From an uncultured Oscillospiraceae bacterium (GTDB lineage: Bacteria; Bacillota; Clostridia; Oscillospirales; Oscillospiraceae), in contig CANQBA010000003.1 in NCBI GenBank assembly GCA_947589545.1, forward strand, positions 42,033 through 106,032: a DNA stretch of 64,000 nucleotides, in the 5' to 3' direction. The position numbers and the translations under genes were made by a program. Below the pieces are notes generated by a model, which saw only the letters and a list, made by a program, of their open reading frames with translations, was not told the DNA's origin and did not search any database. Position 1 is the stretch's first letter; every line of letters starts with the position of its first letter. This document shows, piece after piece, positions 20,637 to 28,769 of this stretch.

Positions 20637-21008
20637 AGATGGAGGGGGTCGCCGCGGCTCGCCCGCGTTCCCCCGGCACATCGACAAGCGGTTTGGCTCC
20701 ACAAAGTCAGGTTAGCTGTCTACCGCAACATACCGTCACGGCGAACGCAAAGCCGTCACTTGTCGGAGTGGCGGTTTTTGCGTCTATCCAGGTCTATACG
20801 TATCGTAACCGTGAAAATCCACGGATGGAACGTGATCGTGATAGGCACGGGCCATCCCCCCCTTCTCAAGGAGAGTGAGCCAAACCGCCCGCCGTTTTCC
20901 ATGTGCCGGGGAAAGTACGCGCTCCTCGCGGCTTCCCCCGGCATCATGTTACCACCTTTGTCGAATTATGTCAACACCCTCCGGCCTTTTCGCCGGGGGA
21001 TTTTTTAT
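20637..21008 (+). ncRNA. Unassigned structured RNA of about 370 nt
   Basis: The stretch from the consensus promoter to a strong terminator has no credible reading frame but dense complementarity. There is a GGGGG/CCCCC hairpin (20644-20674). A perfect 12-bp long-range helix pairs GCGGTTTGGCTC (20688-20699) with GAGCCAAACCGC (20877-20888). An inner hairpin with CGCAAAGCCGTCAC and GTGGCGGTTTTTGCG spans 20746-20782; its T-run means a shorter ~145-nt product is possible. A further hairpin TGCCGGGG/CCCCGGCA spans 20904-20943. I tested it by eye against tmRNA, RNase P, 6S and SRP RNA hallmarks and found none that hold. A weaker promoter-like pair also exists on the minus strand near 20955-20980. 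Confidence 0.5.
20977..21006 (+). terminator. Terminator of the RNA locus, convergent with the aldo/keto reductase gene
   Basis: The stem CCTCCGGC/GCCGGGGG with a 6-base loop is followed by A then TTTTTT. The T-run overlaps the TAA stop of the aldo/keto reductase gene on the other strand. Confidence 0.85.
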
Positions 21009-22033
21009 CCCCGATCCTTATGCTCCGCATAGAACTTTTCGTAATTTTGAAGGTTATACGCGATGAGCGCGGGGGTGTCCAGGCCGTAGGGGCACCGGGA
21101 GGCGCAGGCCCGGCAGTGGATGCAGTCCGCCATCCGCATGGCCTTCTCGTGGAAGGCGTCGGTCATGTACTGCTGCCAGGGGGAGCGCAGAAGGAGCATA
21201 TCCAGCCGCGCCATGGTGAAGATCTCGATATTGGCCGGGCACGGCAGGCAGTAGCCGCACCCCCGGCAGAAGGAGCCGGCCAGGGCCTTTTTTTCCCGCT
21301 CCAGCTCCGAGCGAAGCTCCGGGGTCATCCGCGGCTCAGCCTCCTCGGCCTCGATCCACTGTCTCAGCTGATCCTCAAACTGGATGCCCCAGATGGGCAC
21401 CACGTTGTCGAACTGGTTCATAAACGCCCGGCACAGCGTCACGTTGGTGAGCAGGCCCCCGGCCAGGCCCTTCATGGCGATGAAGCCCATGTCGTGCTCC
21501 CGGCACTTTCTCACCAGCTCCAGCTCCTGCTCCCCCGCCAGATAGCTGAAGGGGAACTGGAGCGTCTCAAAATTCCCGCTCTCGATGGCCGCGTGGGCCA
21601 CCGCCAGACGGTGGTTGGTGATGCCGATGTGGCGTATGTAGCCCTTGGCCTTCGCCTCCGCGGCGGCGGCGTAGGGCCCGTCGGGATCCGCCGGATCCGG
21701 GAGAACGGCGGGGTTGTGGAACTGGAGGAGGTCGATGTAGTCGGTCTTCATCCGCTCCAGACTCAGCTGAATGTGCTCCTTGACGGTCTTGTAGTCGCTC
21801 CCGCCGCTCTTAGTGGCGATGACGATCCGATCCCGCACGTCCGAAAGGCCCATGCCGATCTTCTCCTCGCTGTCCGTGTAGGCGTTGGCGGTGTCGAAGA
21901 AGTTGATGCCGGCCTCAAACGCCATCCGCAGGAGCCTCGCCCCGTCCTCCTTGGTGCGCCTCTGGACGGGCAGGGCGCCGAAGGCCGTGCGCGTTACCAT
22001 CAGTTCCGTTTTGCCAAGTCGCATTTTTTTCAT
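21005..22033 (-). CDS. Aldo/keto reductase with C-terminal ferredoxin domain
   Basis: The 342-residue protein has an AKR barrel (GKTELMVTRTAFG; the DTANAY catalytic Tyr region at about residue 47; ATKSG; LLQFHN). After about residue 270 it carries cysteine motifs for [4Fe-4S] clusters (CRGCGYCLPCPANI and CIHCRACASRCPYGLDTP). Such fusions are common in anaerobes and are thought to pass electrons between a carbonyl or alcohol and ferredoxin. The substrate is unknown. Its ATG overlaps the recN stop (ATGA), so it is translated from the same message. Confidence 0.9.
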   Translation of the reverse strand: MKKMRLGKTELMVTRTAFGALPVQRRTKEDGARLLRMAFEAGINFFDTANAYTDSEEKIGMGLSDVRDRIVIATKSGGSDYKTVKEHIQLSLERMKTDYIDLLQFHNPAVLPDPADPDGPYAAAAEAKAKGYIRHIGITNHRLAVAHAAIESGNFETLQFPFSYLAGEQELELVRKCREHDMGFIAMKGLAGGLLTNVTLCRAFMNQFDNVVPIWGIQFEDQLRQWIEAEEAEPRMTPELRSELEREKKALAGSFCRGCGYCLPCPANIEIFTMARLDMLLLRSPWQQYMTDAFHEKAMRMADCIHCRACASRCPYGLDTPALIAYNLQNYEKFYAEHKDRG

Positions 22034-23706
22034 TTCAGGCCCTCCTTATATTCTTCCGCCGCCTCCAGCTGCTCCGCGGCGGCCAGGAGCGTGGTTTTCG
22101 TCACGTTGTCCCCGCCGGTGAGCCGCGCGATCTCGCCCTGTCGGCCCTCCCGGTCAAGCTTCGTAACGCTTGTGTATGTCCGGCCGCCCTCCACCCGCTT
22201 GGCGATGGAGAAGTGCTCGTCTGCCATAGCGGCGATCTGGGGCAGATGGGTGACGCAGATGACCTGCTTGCCCCGGCCGATGGCCGCCAGCTTCTCCGCC
22301 ACCCGCTGGGCGGCGATGCCGGAGACGCCGGTGTCGATCTCGTCAAAGACCATGGCCTCCACGGTGTCGGCCCGGGAGAGCACGGTCTTCATGGCCAGCA
22401 TCACCCGGGAGAGCTCGCCGCCGGAGGCCACCCGGGCGATGCGCCCAAAGCTCTCCCCGGCGTTGGCCGCCATCAGGAAGCGCACCTCGTCCGCCCCCTC
22501 CGGCCCCAGCTCTTTTTGTATTATGTCAACCTTAAAGGCCGCCCCGGCCATACTCAGCTCCTTTAGCTCCCGCTCGATGGCCCGGGAGAGCGTCTCGGCC
22601 GCCGCCCGCCGCTTCCGGGAGAGCGTCTCCGCCAGGGCCTTGGCGTTTTTCGTGGCGGAGGCCAGCCGGATCTCCAGCTTTTTCAGCTTCTCGTCGGAAA
22701 ACTCGATCTCGTCCAGCTCCCGCTTGGCGCGCTCCAGCGTCTCCAGGACGGCCTCCTCGCTGCCGCCGTACTTGCGCATCAGGCGCTTGAGGGTGTCCAG
22801 TCTCCCCTCCAGCTGATCCAGCTCCTCCGGGGAGAATTCCAGCCTCTCCCGGATCTCCCGCAGCTCCTCCGCCGCGTCCTGGGCGGCGTATTTCAGATCG
22901 TTCAGCTTCTGGGCGAAGGGCCCCAGCTCCTCCGACCACCGGAGGGCGTAGGCGACGGTCCCGGCGGCGGACTCGATGAGCTCCACCGCCCCGTCGCTGC
23001 GCTCGGAGCCCATCAAACACGCCCCGGCGTCCCGGACGGAATCGGACAGCTTCCCGGCGGCCTTGAGGAAGTCCCGCCGCTTCGTCTTCTCCTCGTACTC
23101 CCCCGGCGTGACCCCGGCCCGTCCGATCTCCTTGATCTGGAATTCCAGCATATCCACGCGGCGCTCCCGCTCGCCCTCGTCCAGGGTCAGGGCCTCGATC
23201 TCGTCGCGCAGGGATTTCATGGTCTGATAGGCCGCCCTGTAGGCCGCCAGCTCCTCCTCCAGCCCGCCGAAGCCGTCCAGGTAGGAAAGGTGCCACCGCT
23301 CGTTGGTGAGCCGCTGTCCGTCCCCCTGCCCGTGGATGTCGATGAGCCGCAGGCCCAGCTCCCGGAGCTGGACGGCGGAGATGGGCGCCCCGTTGACCCG
23401 GCAGGTGCTCTTGCCGTCCTCGGAAATGCGCCGGGTCAGCACCAGCTCCCCGTCGTACGTCACGCCGTTTTCTTCACACCAGTTTGTCACATCCGTCCCG
23501 GTGAAGGCGGCGGTGACCAGGGCGGACTTAGCCCCCGTGCGCACCAGCTCCCGGCTCGTGCGCCAGCCCAGGGAGGCCTCCAGGGCGTCGATGACGATGG
23601 ACTTCCCCGCGCCCGTCTCGCCCGTCAGGACATTGAGCCCCGGCCCGAATTCCAGATCCGCCCGTTCCACCACGGCGATATTCTCAATATGAAGAAGGGA
23701 GAGCAT
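22030..23706 (-). CDS. recN: DNA repair ATPase RecN
   Basis: The 558-residue SMC-like protein has a Walker A at residues ~28-42 (TGETGAGKSIVIDAL), long central coiled coils rich in Glu/Leu/Arg, the signature ASGGELSRVMLAMK (about 430) and Walker B VFDEIDTGVSG (about 465). RecN acts early in double-strand-break repair. It lies downstream of argR, the standard Clostridia/Bacillus order, but here a 330-base gap with a repeat element separates them. The ribosome site AGGAGGT is preceded by a small hairpin that is also present at dtd. Confidence 0.95.
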   Translation of the reverse strand: MLSLLHIENIAVVERADLEFGPGLNVLTGETGAGKSIVIDALEASLGWRTSRELVRTGAKSALVTAAFTGTDVTNWCEENGVTYDGELVLTRRISEDGKSTCRVNGAPISAVQLRELGLRLIDIHGQGDGQRLTNERWHLSYLDGFGGLEEELAAYRAAYQTMKSLRDEIEALTLDEGERERRVDMLEFQIKEIGRAGVTPGEYEEKTKRRDFLKAAGKLSDSVRDAGACLMGSERSDGAVELIESAAGTVAYALRWSEELGPFAQKLNDLKYAAQDAAEELREIRERLEFSPEELDQLEGRLDTLKRLMRKYGGSEEAVLETLERAKRELDEIEFSDEKLKKLEIRLASATKNAKALAETLSRKRRAAAETLSRAIERELKELSMAGAAFKVDIIQKELGPEGADEVRFLMAANAGESFGRIARVASGGELSRVMLAMKTVLSRADTVEAMVFDEIDTGVSGIAAQRVAEKLAAIGRGKQVICVTHLPQIAAMADEHFSIAKRVEGGRTYTSVTKLDREGRQGEIARLTGGDNVTKTTLLAAAEQLEAAEEYKEGLK

Positions 23707-23719
23707 CTTGATACCTCCT

Positions 23720-23733
23720 GAGCCGCAAGGCTC
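23720..23733 (-). promoter_or_regulatory. Hairpin abutting the recN ribosome site
   Basis: GAGCC/GGCTC with a 4-base loop directly precedes AGGAGGTAT. An almost identical hairpin plus ribosome site precedes dtd at 47923-47936. Confidence 0.45.
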
Positions 23734-23827
23734 TTCATAAAGCTTTTATTCCTGTTTAACACGCGCTGGTGCGGCAGTCACTGCGGGTGCTCCCCGGGTC
23801 CAGGGCCCGCAGGCCCTGGTCGTTTTT

Positions 23828-23985
23828 AAAAGGGGGAGTCCAGAGGGGGGATTTCGCTCTTCCCCCCCTCTGGTTGTTTTTCTCCTCTTTGTTACTTTCT
23901 TCCTCTTTTGTCAACACAAAAGAGGAGAAAGTAAATCCCCGTCCGCCCGTGTCGGGCGGACACCTTATAACCCCCCCGCGGGGGC
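23828..23985 (-). repeat. Dispersed palindromic repeat, copy A
   Basis: This ~158-base stretch, read on the minus strand, aligns with 47957-48104 read on plus. Shared blocks in order are TTATAAGGTGTCCGCC, a GGCGGAC arm, CTTTCTCC/GGAGAAA arms, CAACCAGAGGGGGG, and CCTCTGGACTCCCCCTT. It is made of nested inverted repeats and has no coding potential. It fills the recN-argR gap (23707-24039) together with a further palindrome CCAGGGCCCGCAGGCCCTGG at about 23801-23820. No other gene is seen in that gap. Confidence 0.75.
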
Positions 23986-24039
23986 AGCGACACCCCCACG
24001 CCCTTGGCAGGGCGGCGTACCCCCGCCCGGGGCGGGCAA

Positions 24040-24486
24040 TTAAATCAGCTTCCGCATACGCCGGCACAGCTCCTCCGCCGCGTCGTCGTCACGCATGGCC
24101 AAAAAGGCCGTGTCATCCCCGGCGATGGTGCCCACCAGCGTGCGGATGGACATCTTGTCGATGGAGGCGCAGGCCGCCGACGCCAGCCCCGGCAGGGTCT
24201 TGATGACCACCAGGTTTTGCGCCCGGTCGATGCCGGTGACGCACTGGGAGAAGATCGTCCGCAACCGCGCCTCCACATCCACCGCCCGTTCCCGGGGCAG
24301 CGCGTACCGGTAACCGCCCTTGGCCGTGCGCTCCCGCGTCAGCCGAAGGGCGCTGATATCCCTGGACAGCGTGGCCTGACAGGCGTGTATGCCCTCCCTC
24401 TCCAGCTCCCGGGCCAGCTCCGCCTGGGTGCCCACGGCCTTTTGGGATATGATCTCCAGGATTTTTTCCTGCCGTTCGTTTCTCAA
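24040..24486 (-). CDS. argR: Arginine repressor ArgR
   Basis: The 148-residue protein has an N-terminal winged helix (RQEKILEIISQKAVGTQAELARELEREG, then ACQATLSRDI) and a C-terminal arginine-binding/hexamerisation domain with the diagnostic GTIAGDDTAFLAMRDD. It represses arginine biosynthesis genes and often activates catabolism, using arginine as corepressor. Its ATG overlaps the nadK stop by four bases (ATGA), placing it in the dxs-tlyA-nadK-argR operon. No ARG box was found nearby by eye. Confidence 0.95.
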   Translation of the reverse strand: MRNERQEKILEIISQKAVGTQAELARELEREGIHACQATLSRDISALRLTRERTAKGGYRYALPRERAVDVEARLRTIFSQCVTGIDRAQNLVVIKTLPGLASAACASIDKMSIRTLVGTIAGDDTAFLAMRDDDAAEELCRRMRKLI

Positions 24487-25301
24487 AGCGACTCCCCCAG
24501 CTTACTGCTGACCTTCTCGTAAAAGCTCCTGCCGGTGACCCGCACCAGCCTTGCGTCCGTGGCGGAGCGGCGCACCTCGATCCTGTCCTGATCCTGGAGG
24601 TGCACGCTCTCCCCGCCGTCCACGGACAGATACGCCGTCTTATTGTCCAGGCTCCGCAGCTCCACCGTGACCGTCCTCTCCGGGGCCAGCACGTAGCTCC
24701 TGGCGCTGAGGATGTGGGGGCAGACCGGCGTGACGATCAGGCTCTGGGCCGTGGGCTCCACGATGGGGCCGCCGGCGGACAGGGAATAGGCGGTGGAGCC
24801 GGTGGGCGTGGAGACGATGACGCCGTCCCCGTCAAAGCCCATGATCCTGCGCCCGTCGCCGTAGACGTTGACGCCGATGACCCGGGCCACCCCCTTGACC
24901 ACGGCCTCGTTGAGGGCGAAGTCCCTGTACACGGCCCGCCCCTCCCGGAACACGGTGATATCCGCCATCATACGGCTCTCCGGGATGAATTTTCCCTGGA
25001 AGGCCGCTCTGGCCAGCTCCACCTCCCCGGCCTCCAGCTCCGCCATGAAGCCCTTGTGGCCCAGGTTGATGCCGAGGATGGGAATATCCATGCCGCAAAG
25101 GGCCCTGGCCGCCCGCAAAATAGCGCCGTCGCCGCCGAAGGTGACGGCCATCCCAGCCCCCCGGGCCAGCACGTCCAGCTCGCAGGGCAGATCCCCCACG
25201 GCGCAGTCGATGTTCAGGGACTCCGCGATGGCCCTGACCCGCTCCAGCGTCTTAAGCTTAGGATCCCGCCGGGGATTGGCAAAAAGTATGACCTTCTCCA
25301 T
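24483..25301 (-). CDS. nadK: NAD kinase
   Basis: The 272-residue enzyme phosphorylates NAD to NADP. Visible motifs are the catalytic GGDGAILRAAR (about residue 57), ILGINLGHKGFMAELE (about 77) and the glycine-rich TPTGSTAYSLSAGGPI (about 165). The length is normal for bacterial NadK. It begins four bases after tlyA and overlaps argR, the usual Firmicute arrangement. Confidence 0.96.
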   Translation of the reverse strand: MEKVILFANPRRDPKLKTLERVRAIAESLNIDCAVGDLPCELDVLARGAGMAVTFGGDGAILRAARALCGMDIPILGINLGHKGFMAELEAGEVELARAAFQGKFIPESRMMADITVFREGRAVYRDFALNEAVVKGVARVIGVNVYGDGRRIMGFDGDGVIVSTPTGSTAYSLSAGGPIVEPTAQSLIVTPVCPHILSARSYVLAPERTVTVELRSLDNKTAYLSVDGGESVHLQDQDRIEVRRSATDARLVRVTGRSFYEKVSSKLGESL

Positions 25302-25305
25302 CGTC

Positions 25306-26103
25306 TCACCCGTTCAAGGCCGCGTGGGAGCCCGCCACCACGGCATGCACATCCGCCCGGTTGACGCAGGGCGCGCTCACCAGGTGGCCCAGATACTCAA
25401 TATTTCCCTCCGGCCCCCGAATGGGGGACCAGGTGATATTCTCCACGTAAAACCCGGCGTTTTGGGCGTTCTCCAAAAACGCCTCCAGCACCTGGGCGTG
25501 GGTTTCCGGATCCCGGACGACGCCCTTCTTGCCCACCTTCTCGCGCCCCGCCTCAAACTGGGGCTTGATGAGGCAGAATACCTCTCCGTCCTCCGTGAGA
25601 ACGGCGCGCACGGCGGGCAGGATCAGGGAGAGGGAGATGAAGCTCACGTCCACGGCGGCAAGGCTGGGCCGCTCCGGGAACATGTCAGCGGTGAGATACC
25701 GGGCGTTTGTCCGCTCCATCACCACCACCCGTGGATCCGACCGGACGCTCCAGGCCAGCTGTCCGTAGCCCACGTCCACGGCGTAGACCTTCACCGCCCC
25801 CCGTTGGAGCATCAGATCCGTAAATCCGCCGGTGGACGCGCCGCAGTCCAGGCAAACCTTCCCCGCCGGGTTCCCCCCGAAGACGTCCAGCGCCCGCTCC
25901 AGCTTCAGCCCGCCCCGGGAGACATATTTAAGACCCGTGCCGCGCACCTCGATCTGTACATCCTGGGCGTAGGCGTTCCCCGGCTTGTCCGACCGCTGGC
26001 CGTTCACATAGACCTCCCCGGCCATGATCACCGCCCGGGCCTTCTCCCGGCTCTCGCACAGGCCCCGCTCCGTCAGGAGCACATCAAGTCTCGTCTTTGC
26101 CAT
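25306..26103 (-). CDS. tlyA: rRNA (cytidine-2'-O)-methyltransferase / hemolysin-like TlyA
   Basis: I start at the ATG at 26101-26103 (MAKTRLDVLL), the family's normal N-terminus, with GGGGGA before it; an in-frame ATG seven codons upstream is less likely. The 265-residue protein has an N-terminal S4 RNA-binding domain (about 1-60) and an FtsJ-like methyltransferase domain with CLDCGASTGGFTDLMLQ, VDVGYGQL and AVDVSFISL. Known members 2'-O-methylate cytidines in 16S/23S rRNA. It overlaps the end of dxs by 20 bases. Confidence 0.93.
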   Translation of the reverse strand: MAKTRLDVLLTERGLCESREKARAVIMAGEVYVNGQRSDKPGNAYAQDVQIEVRGTGLKYVSRGGLKLERALDVFGGNPAGKVCLDCGASTGGFTDLMLQRGAVKVYAVDVGYGQLAWSVRSDPRVVVMERTNARYLTADMFPERPSLAAVDVSFISLSLILPAVRAVLTEDGEVFCLIKPQFEAGREKVGKKGVVRDPETHAQVLEAFLENAQNAGFYVENITWSPIRGPEGNIEYLGHLVSAPCVNRADVHAVVAGSHAALNG

Positions 26104-27970
26104 CGTCGTCCCCCGTGTCCGCAATGTCCCCCGCCCTGGCCGCTATGGCCTCCGCCACGCTTTGGGCGTCTATGCCGCAAAAGCGCCGAAGCTCCTCCAC
26201 CGTCCCGTGGGGGATGAACCGGTCGCCCAGATTTTTCAGGATCAGCGCCTTCAATGCGATCCCCCGCGCGGCAAGCTCAGCGGCGATCTGCTGTCCCACA
26301 CAGCCGCCGGCCACGGCCTCCTCCAGCACGAGAAGCCGCCCCGTGCGGCGAACGGACTCCTCAACGGGCCCGTAGTCGACGGGCTTGATCCGCCCCAGCT
26401 TGATAAGGTCAACGGACAGCCCCCGCTCATCCAGCAGACCGGCGGCATCCAGGGCCGTGTTGACGCTGACGCCGTAGGTGACAAGGGTGAAATCGCCGCC
26501 CTCCCGGAGCTTCAGCGCCGGTTCCGCGCCGCCCCCGGTATAGGCCCCCTCGCCCCCCTTGGGGTAGCGCACGGCCACGGGGCCGCTCTGCTCCAGGACG
26601 GCGTGCCGGAGCATATCCCGAAGCTCCGCAAAGCTGGCCGGGGACCAGACGGTCATATTGGGTATGGAGGTCAAGAAGCTTACGTCCATGCTCCCCTGGT
26701 GCGTCTCCCCGTCCTCGCCGGACAGGCCCGCCCGGTCCACCGCCAGGACGGCGTGCTCGCGCCCCATGGCGATGTCCTGCAGGAGCATGTCGTAGCTTCT
26801 CTGCAAGAACGTGGAGTACACGGCGAACACCGGCACGCACCCGCGCTCGGCGGCCCCGCCGATCATGCTGGCGGCGTGTCCTTCGCAGATGCCCACGTCG
26901 AAAAAGCGCCGGGGATAGCGCTGCGCGAACTCCGAAAGCCCCGTGCCGGAAGGCATAGCCGCCGTCACCGCCAGGATCCGCCGATCCTCAGCGGCCAGCC
27001 TGCACAACTCGTCCCCGAACACGGAGGAGAAGCACGTCCCGGCGGCCGGGATAACGCCGGTGACCGGATCGAAGCTCCTGACGCCGTGGAAGGCGTCCGG
27101 GTTGGCCTCGGCGTACTGGTAGCCCTTGCCCTTGGTGGTGATCACATGCACCAGCGCGGGGCCCCGGGCGTCCCGGGCGATCTTCAGGGCCTCGGTCAGC
27201 TCCTTTAGATTGTGCCCGTCCACCGGCCCGATGTACAGGAAGCCCATATCCTCAAAGAAGGAGCAGTTGAAGATGGCCTCCTTCACGCCCTGCTTGATCC
27301 GGTGGAGGATGTTGTAGAGCCACCGCCCGCCGGCGAAGCGGTCCATGAACCTGCGGTAGGCGTTTTTGAAGGCGATATACCCGTGGCGGAGCCGCAGGCG
27401 GGAGAGATACAGCGCCATGCCGCCCACGCTCTTGTCGATGGACATGCCGTTGTCGTTGAGCACCACGATGAAGGGCTCCGGGCTGGCCCCGGCGTCGCAC
27501 AGCCCCTCGTAGGTGAGGCCGCCGGCCAGAGCGCCGTCCCCCACCACGGCGATGACGTTATAGTCCTCCCCCAACAGCGTCCTGGCCCTGGCCATCCCCA
27601 GCCCGGTGGACACCGCCGAGGAGGCGTGTCCCGCCACAAAGGCGTCATGGACGGACTCATTCGGTTTGGGAAAGCCGGAAATGCCCCCGAAGGAGCGCAG
27701 AGAGCCGAAGCTGTCCCGGCGCCCGGTCAGGAGCTTGTGGATATAGCTCTGGTGTCCCACGTCGAAAAGGAGCCGGTCGCGGGAGGTGTCAAACACCCGG
27801 TGGATGGCCACCGTCAGCTCCACCACGCCCAGGTTGGAGCTGAGATGCCCGCCCGTCCTGGCCGTGGTGTTTACCACCGTCTCGCGAAGCTCCCGGCAAA
27901 GCTGTGGAAGCTCGCTCTCCCGAAGGCCCTTCACGTCCTCCGGGGAATGGATCTTTTCAAGTACGCTCAC
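26084..27970 (-). CDS. dxs: 1-deoxy-D-xylulose-5-phosphate synthase
   Basis: The 628-residue thiamine-diphosphate enzyme makes DXP from pyruvate and glyceraldehyde-3-phosphate, the entry to the MEP isoprenoid and thiamine pathways. Motifs are GHLSSNLGVVELTVA near residue 41, DVGHQSYIHKLLTGR, the ThDP-binding GDGALAGGLTYEGL (about 143), DNGMSID, and the second-domain EGHAASMIGG and DRAGLSGEDG. The family length is about 620-640. It is directly downstream of oapA, as in other OLE-containing bacteria. Confidence 0.97.
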   Translation of the reverse strand: MSVLEKIHSPEDVKGLRESELPQLCRELRETVVNTTARTGGHLSSNLGVVELTVAIHRVFDTSRDRLLFDVGHQSYIHKLLTGRRDSFGSLRSFGGISGFPKPNESVHDAFVAGHASSAVSTGLGMARARTLLGEDYNVIAVVGDGALAGGLTYEGLCDAGASPEPFIVVLNDNGMSIDKSVGGMALYLSRLRLRHGYIAFKNAYRRFMDRFAGGRWLYNILHRIKQGVKEAIFNCSFFEDMGFLYIGPVDGHNLKELTEALKIARDARGPALVHVITTKGKGYQYAEANPDAFHGVRSFDPVTGVIPAAGTCFSSVFGDELCRLAAEDRRILAVTAAMPSGTGLSEFAQRYPRRFFDVGICEGHAASMIGGAAERGCVPVFAVYSTFLQRSYDMLLQDIAMGREHAVLAVDRAGLSGEDGETHQGSMDVSFLTSIPNMTVWSPASFAELRDMLRHAVLEQSGPVAVRYPKGGEGAYTGGGAEPALKLREGGDFTLVTYGVSVNTALDAAGLLDERGLSVDLIKLGRIKPVDYGPVEESVRRTGRLLVLEEAVAGGCVGQQIAAELAARGIALKALILKNLGDRFIPHGTVEELRRFCGIDAQSVAEAIAARAGDIADTGDDDGKDET

Positions 27971-27989
27971 AAATATCTACCGCCATGGA

Positions 27990-28526
27990 TTATTTCTTTT
28001 TGATGTGGGGCGCGAAGGACATGAGCTTCCCCACCGTGAAGATGATCTGTGTATTTTTTCTCAGGGCGACGCTTTTGCCCACGGCCTTGCCCCCGATGGT
28101 CAGGCCCGACACCACGCCCGTTACCAGCAGGGACATGACGATGCTGTTCAGGCCGAAATCCCGGGTCAGATTCCCGGCGATGGTGGCCGCCGTGGCGCCG
28201 GATATGATGCCGGAGATGTCCCCCACCACGTCGTTGCAGACGGAGCTGACGCGCTCGGCCTTCCGAAGAAGCCGCAGGGATTCCTTCGCCCCCCGCTCCT
28301 TGTGGGAGGCCATGGCGTGAAAGGGCGTCTCGGTGGCGGAGGTGACCGCCACGCCGATGATATCGAAGAGGATCCCCAGGGCGATGAAGGCGAAGAGCAG
28401 GACAAAGGCCACGATGTAGCCCGCCCCGTCCAGGATCTCCGAGCTTGTCAGCGAGAAGATCACGGACATGGTCACGGACAAAACCACGATCTCCACAAGC
28501 CATTTCACGTCAGTCTTTTTCTTCAT
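27990..28526 (-). CDS. oapA: OLE-RNA-associated membrane protein OapA
   Basis: This 178-residue protein has three to four membrane segments (about residues 10-28, 33-57 and 130-150). A cytosolic segment contains GVAVTSATETPFHAMASHK and VCNDVVGDISGIISG, the pattern of the DUF21-like OapA family as I know it. OapA binds OLE RNA and carries it to the membrane. It sits between dxs and a long structured non-coding region with OLE-like size, as in Bacillus halodurans. The start follows AAGGGG. A strong intrinsic terminator ends only 14 bases upstream of the start codon. Family assignment rests on recall of motifs and synteny. Confidence 0.82.
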   Translation of the reverse strand: MKKKTDVKWLVEIVVLSVTMSVIFSLTSSEILDGAGYIVAFVLLFAFIALGILFDIIGVAVTSATETPFHAMASHKERGAKESLRLLRKAERVSSVCNDVVGDISGIISGATAATIAGNLTRDFGLNSIVMSLLVTGVVSGLTIGGKAVGKSVALRKNTQIIFTVGKLMSFAPHIKKK

Positions 28527-28540
28527 ACATTCCCCTTAAC

Positions 28541-28562
28541 AAAAAATGCCGCTTCGCGGCAA
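28541..28562 (-). terminator. Terminator immediately upstream of oapA
   Basis: On the minus strand TGCCGC-GAA-GCGGCA is followed by TTTTTT. It ends 14 bases before the oapA ATG, so oapA must be expressed by readthrough, or the hairpin is regulatory. Confidence 0.8.
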
Positions 28563-28643
28563 TTCTCTTTTTTCAAAAATGATAAAACATAAAATTCATA
28601 AAATGGCTTTCGCACATTCTCATTTAATTTAAAAGGCGTTCCA

Positions 28644-28764
28644 CAAATCGCGAGCCCAGCGCAAGCGGGTCGCGATTTGAAAGGAGGAGCGAACCTGGCG
28701 TGCGAACCCTGCGGCAACCGCCACGGGCGTTGCCGCGGGGCGAGAAACACGGGTTCCGCGACGA
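28644..28764. repeat. Palindromic repeats between OLE RNA and oapA
   Basis: Arms CAAATCGCGA/TCGCGATTTG (28644-28679) are followed by a second imperfect palindrome with GAGCGAAC and GGGTTCCGCGACG (28686-28764). The second is related to a stretch at about 29596-29676 on the other side of the OLE region (GGAGCGAAC...CGTTCCGCGACG). There is no coding potential. Confidence 0.55.
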
Positions 28765-28769
28765 CGCAG

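Noticed and set aside
20744..20782. ACGCAAAGCC recalls the c-di-GMP-I riboswitch core
   Set aside because: Here it is fully paired in an 11-bp terminator-like stem; the GCAAACC partner and receptor parts are missing, and no gene follows on that strand.
20910..20930. GGGGAAAGTACGCGCTCC resembles the conserved GAGGAAAGTCC block of RNase P RNA
   Set aside because: It lies at the 3' end of the locus, inside a hairpin, and the other conserved RNase P blocks (ACAGAA, AGATAAA types) are absent.
20544..21032. A 162-codon plus-strand frame over the structured RNA locus
   Set aside because: It starts before the promoter, has no ribosome site, and its sequence shows no domain; the RNA-type pairing explains the region better.
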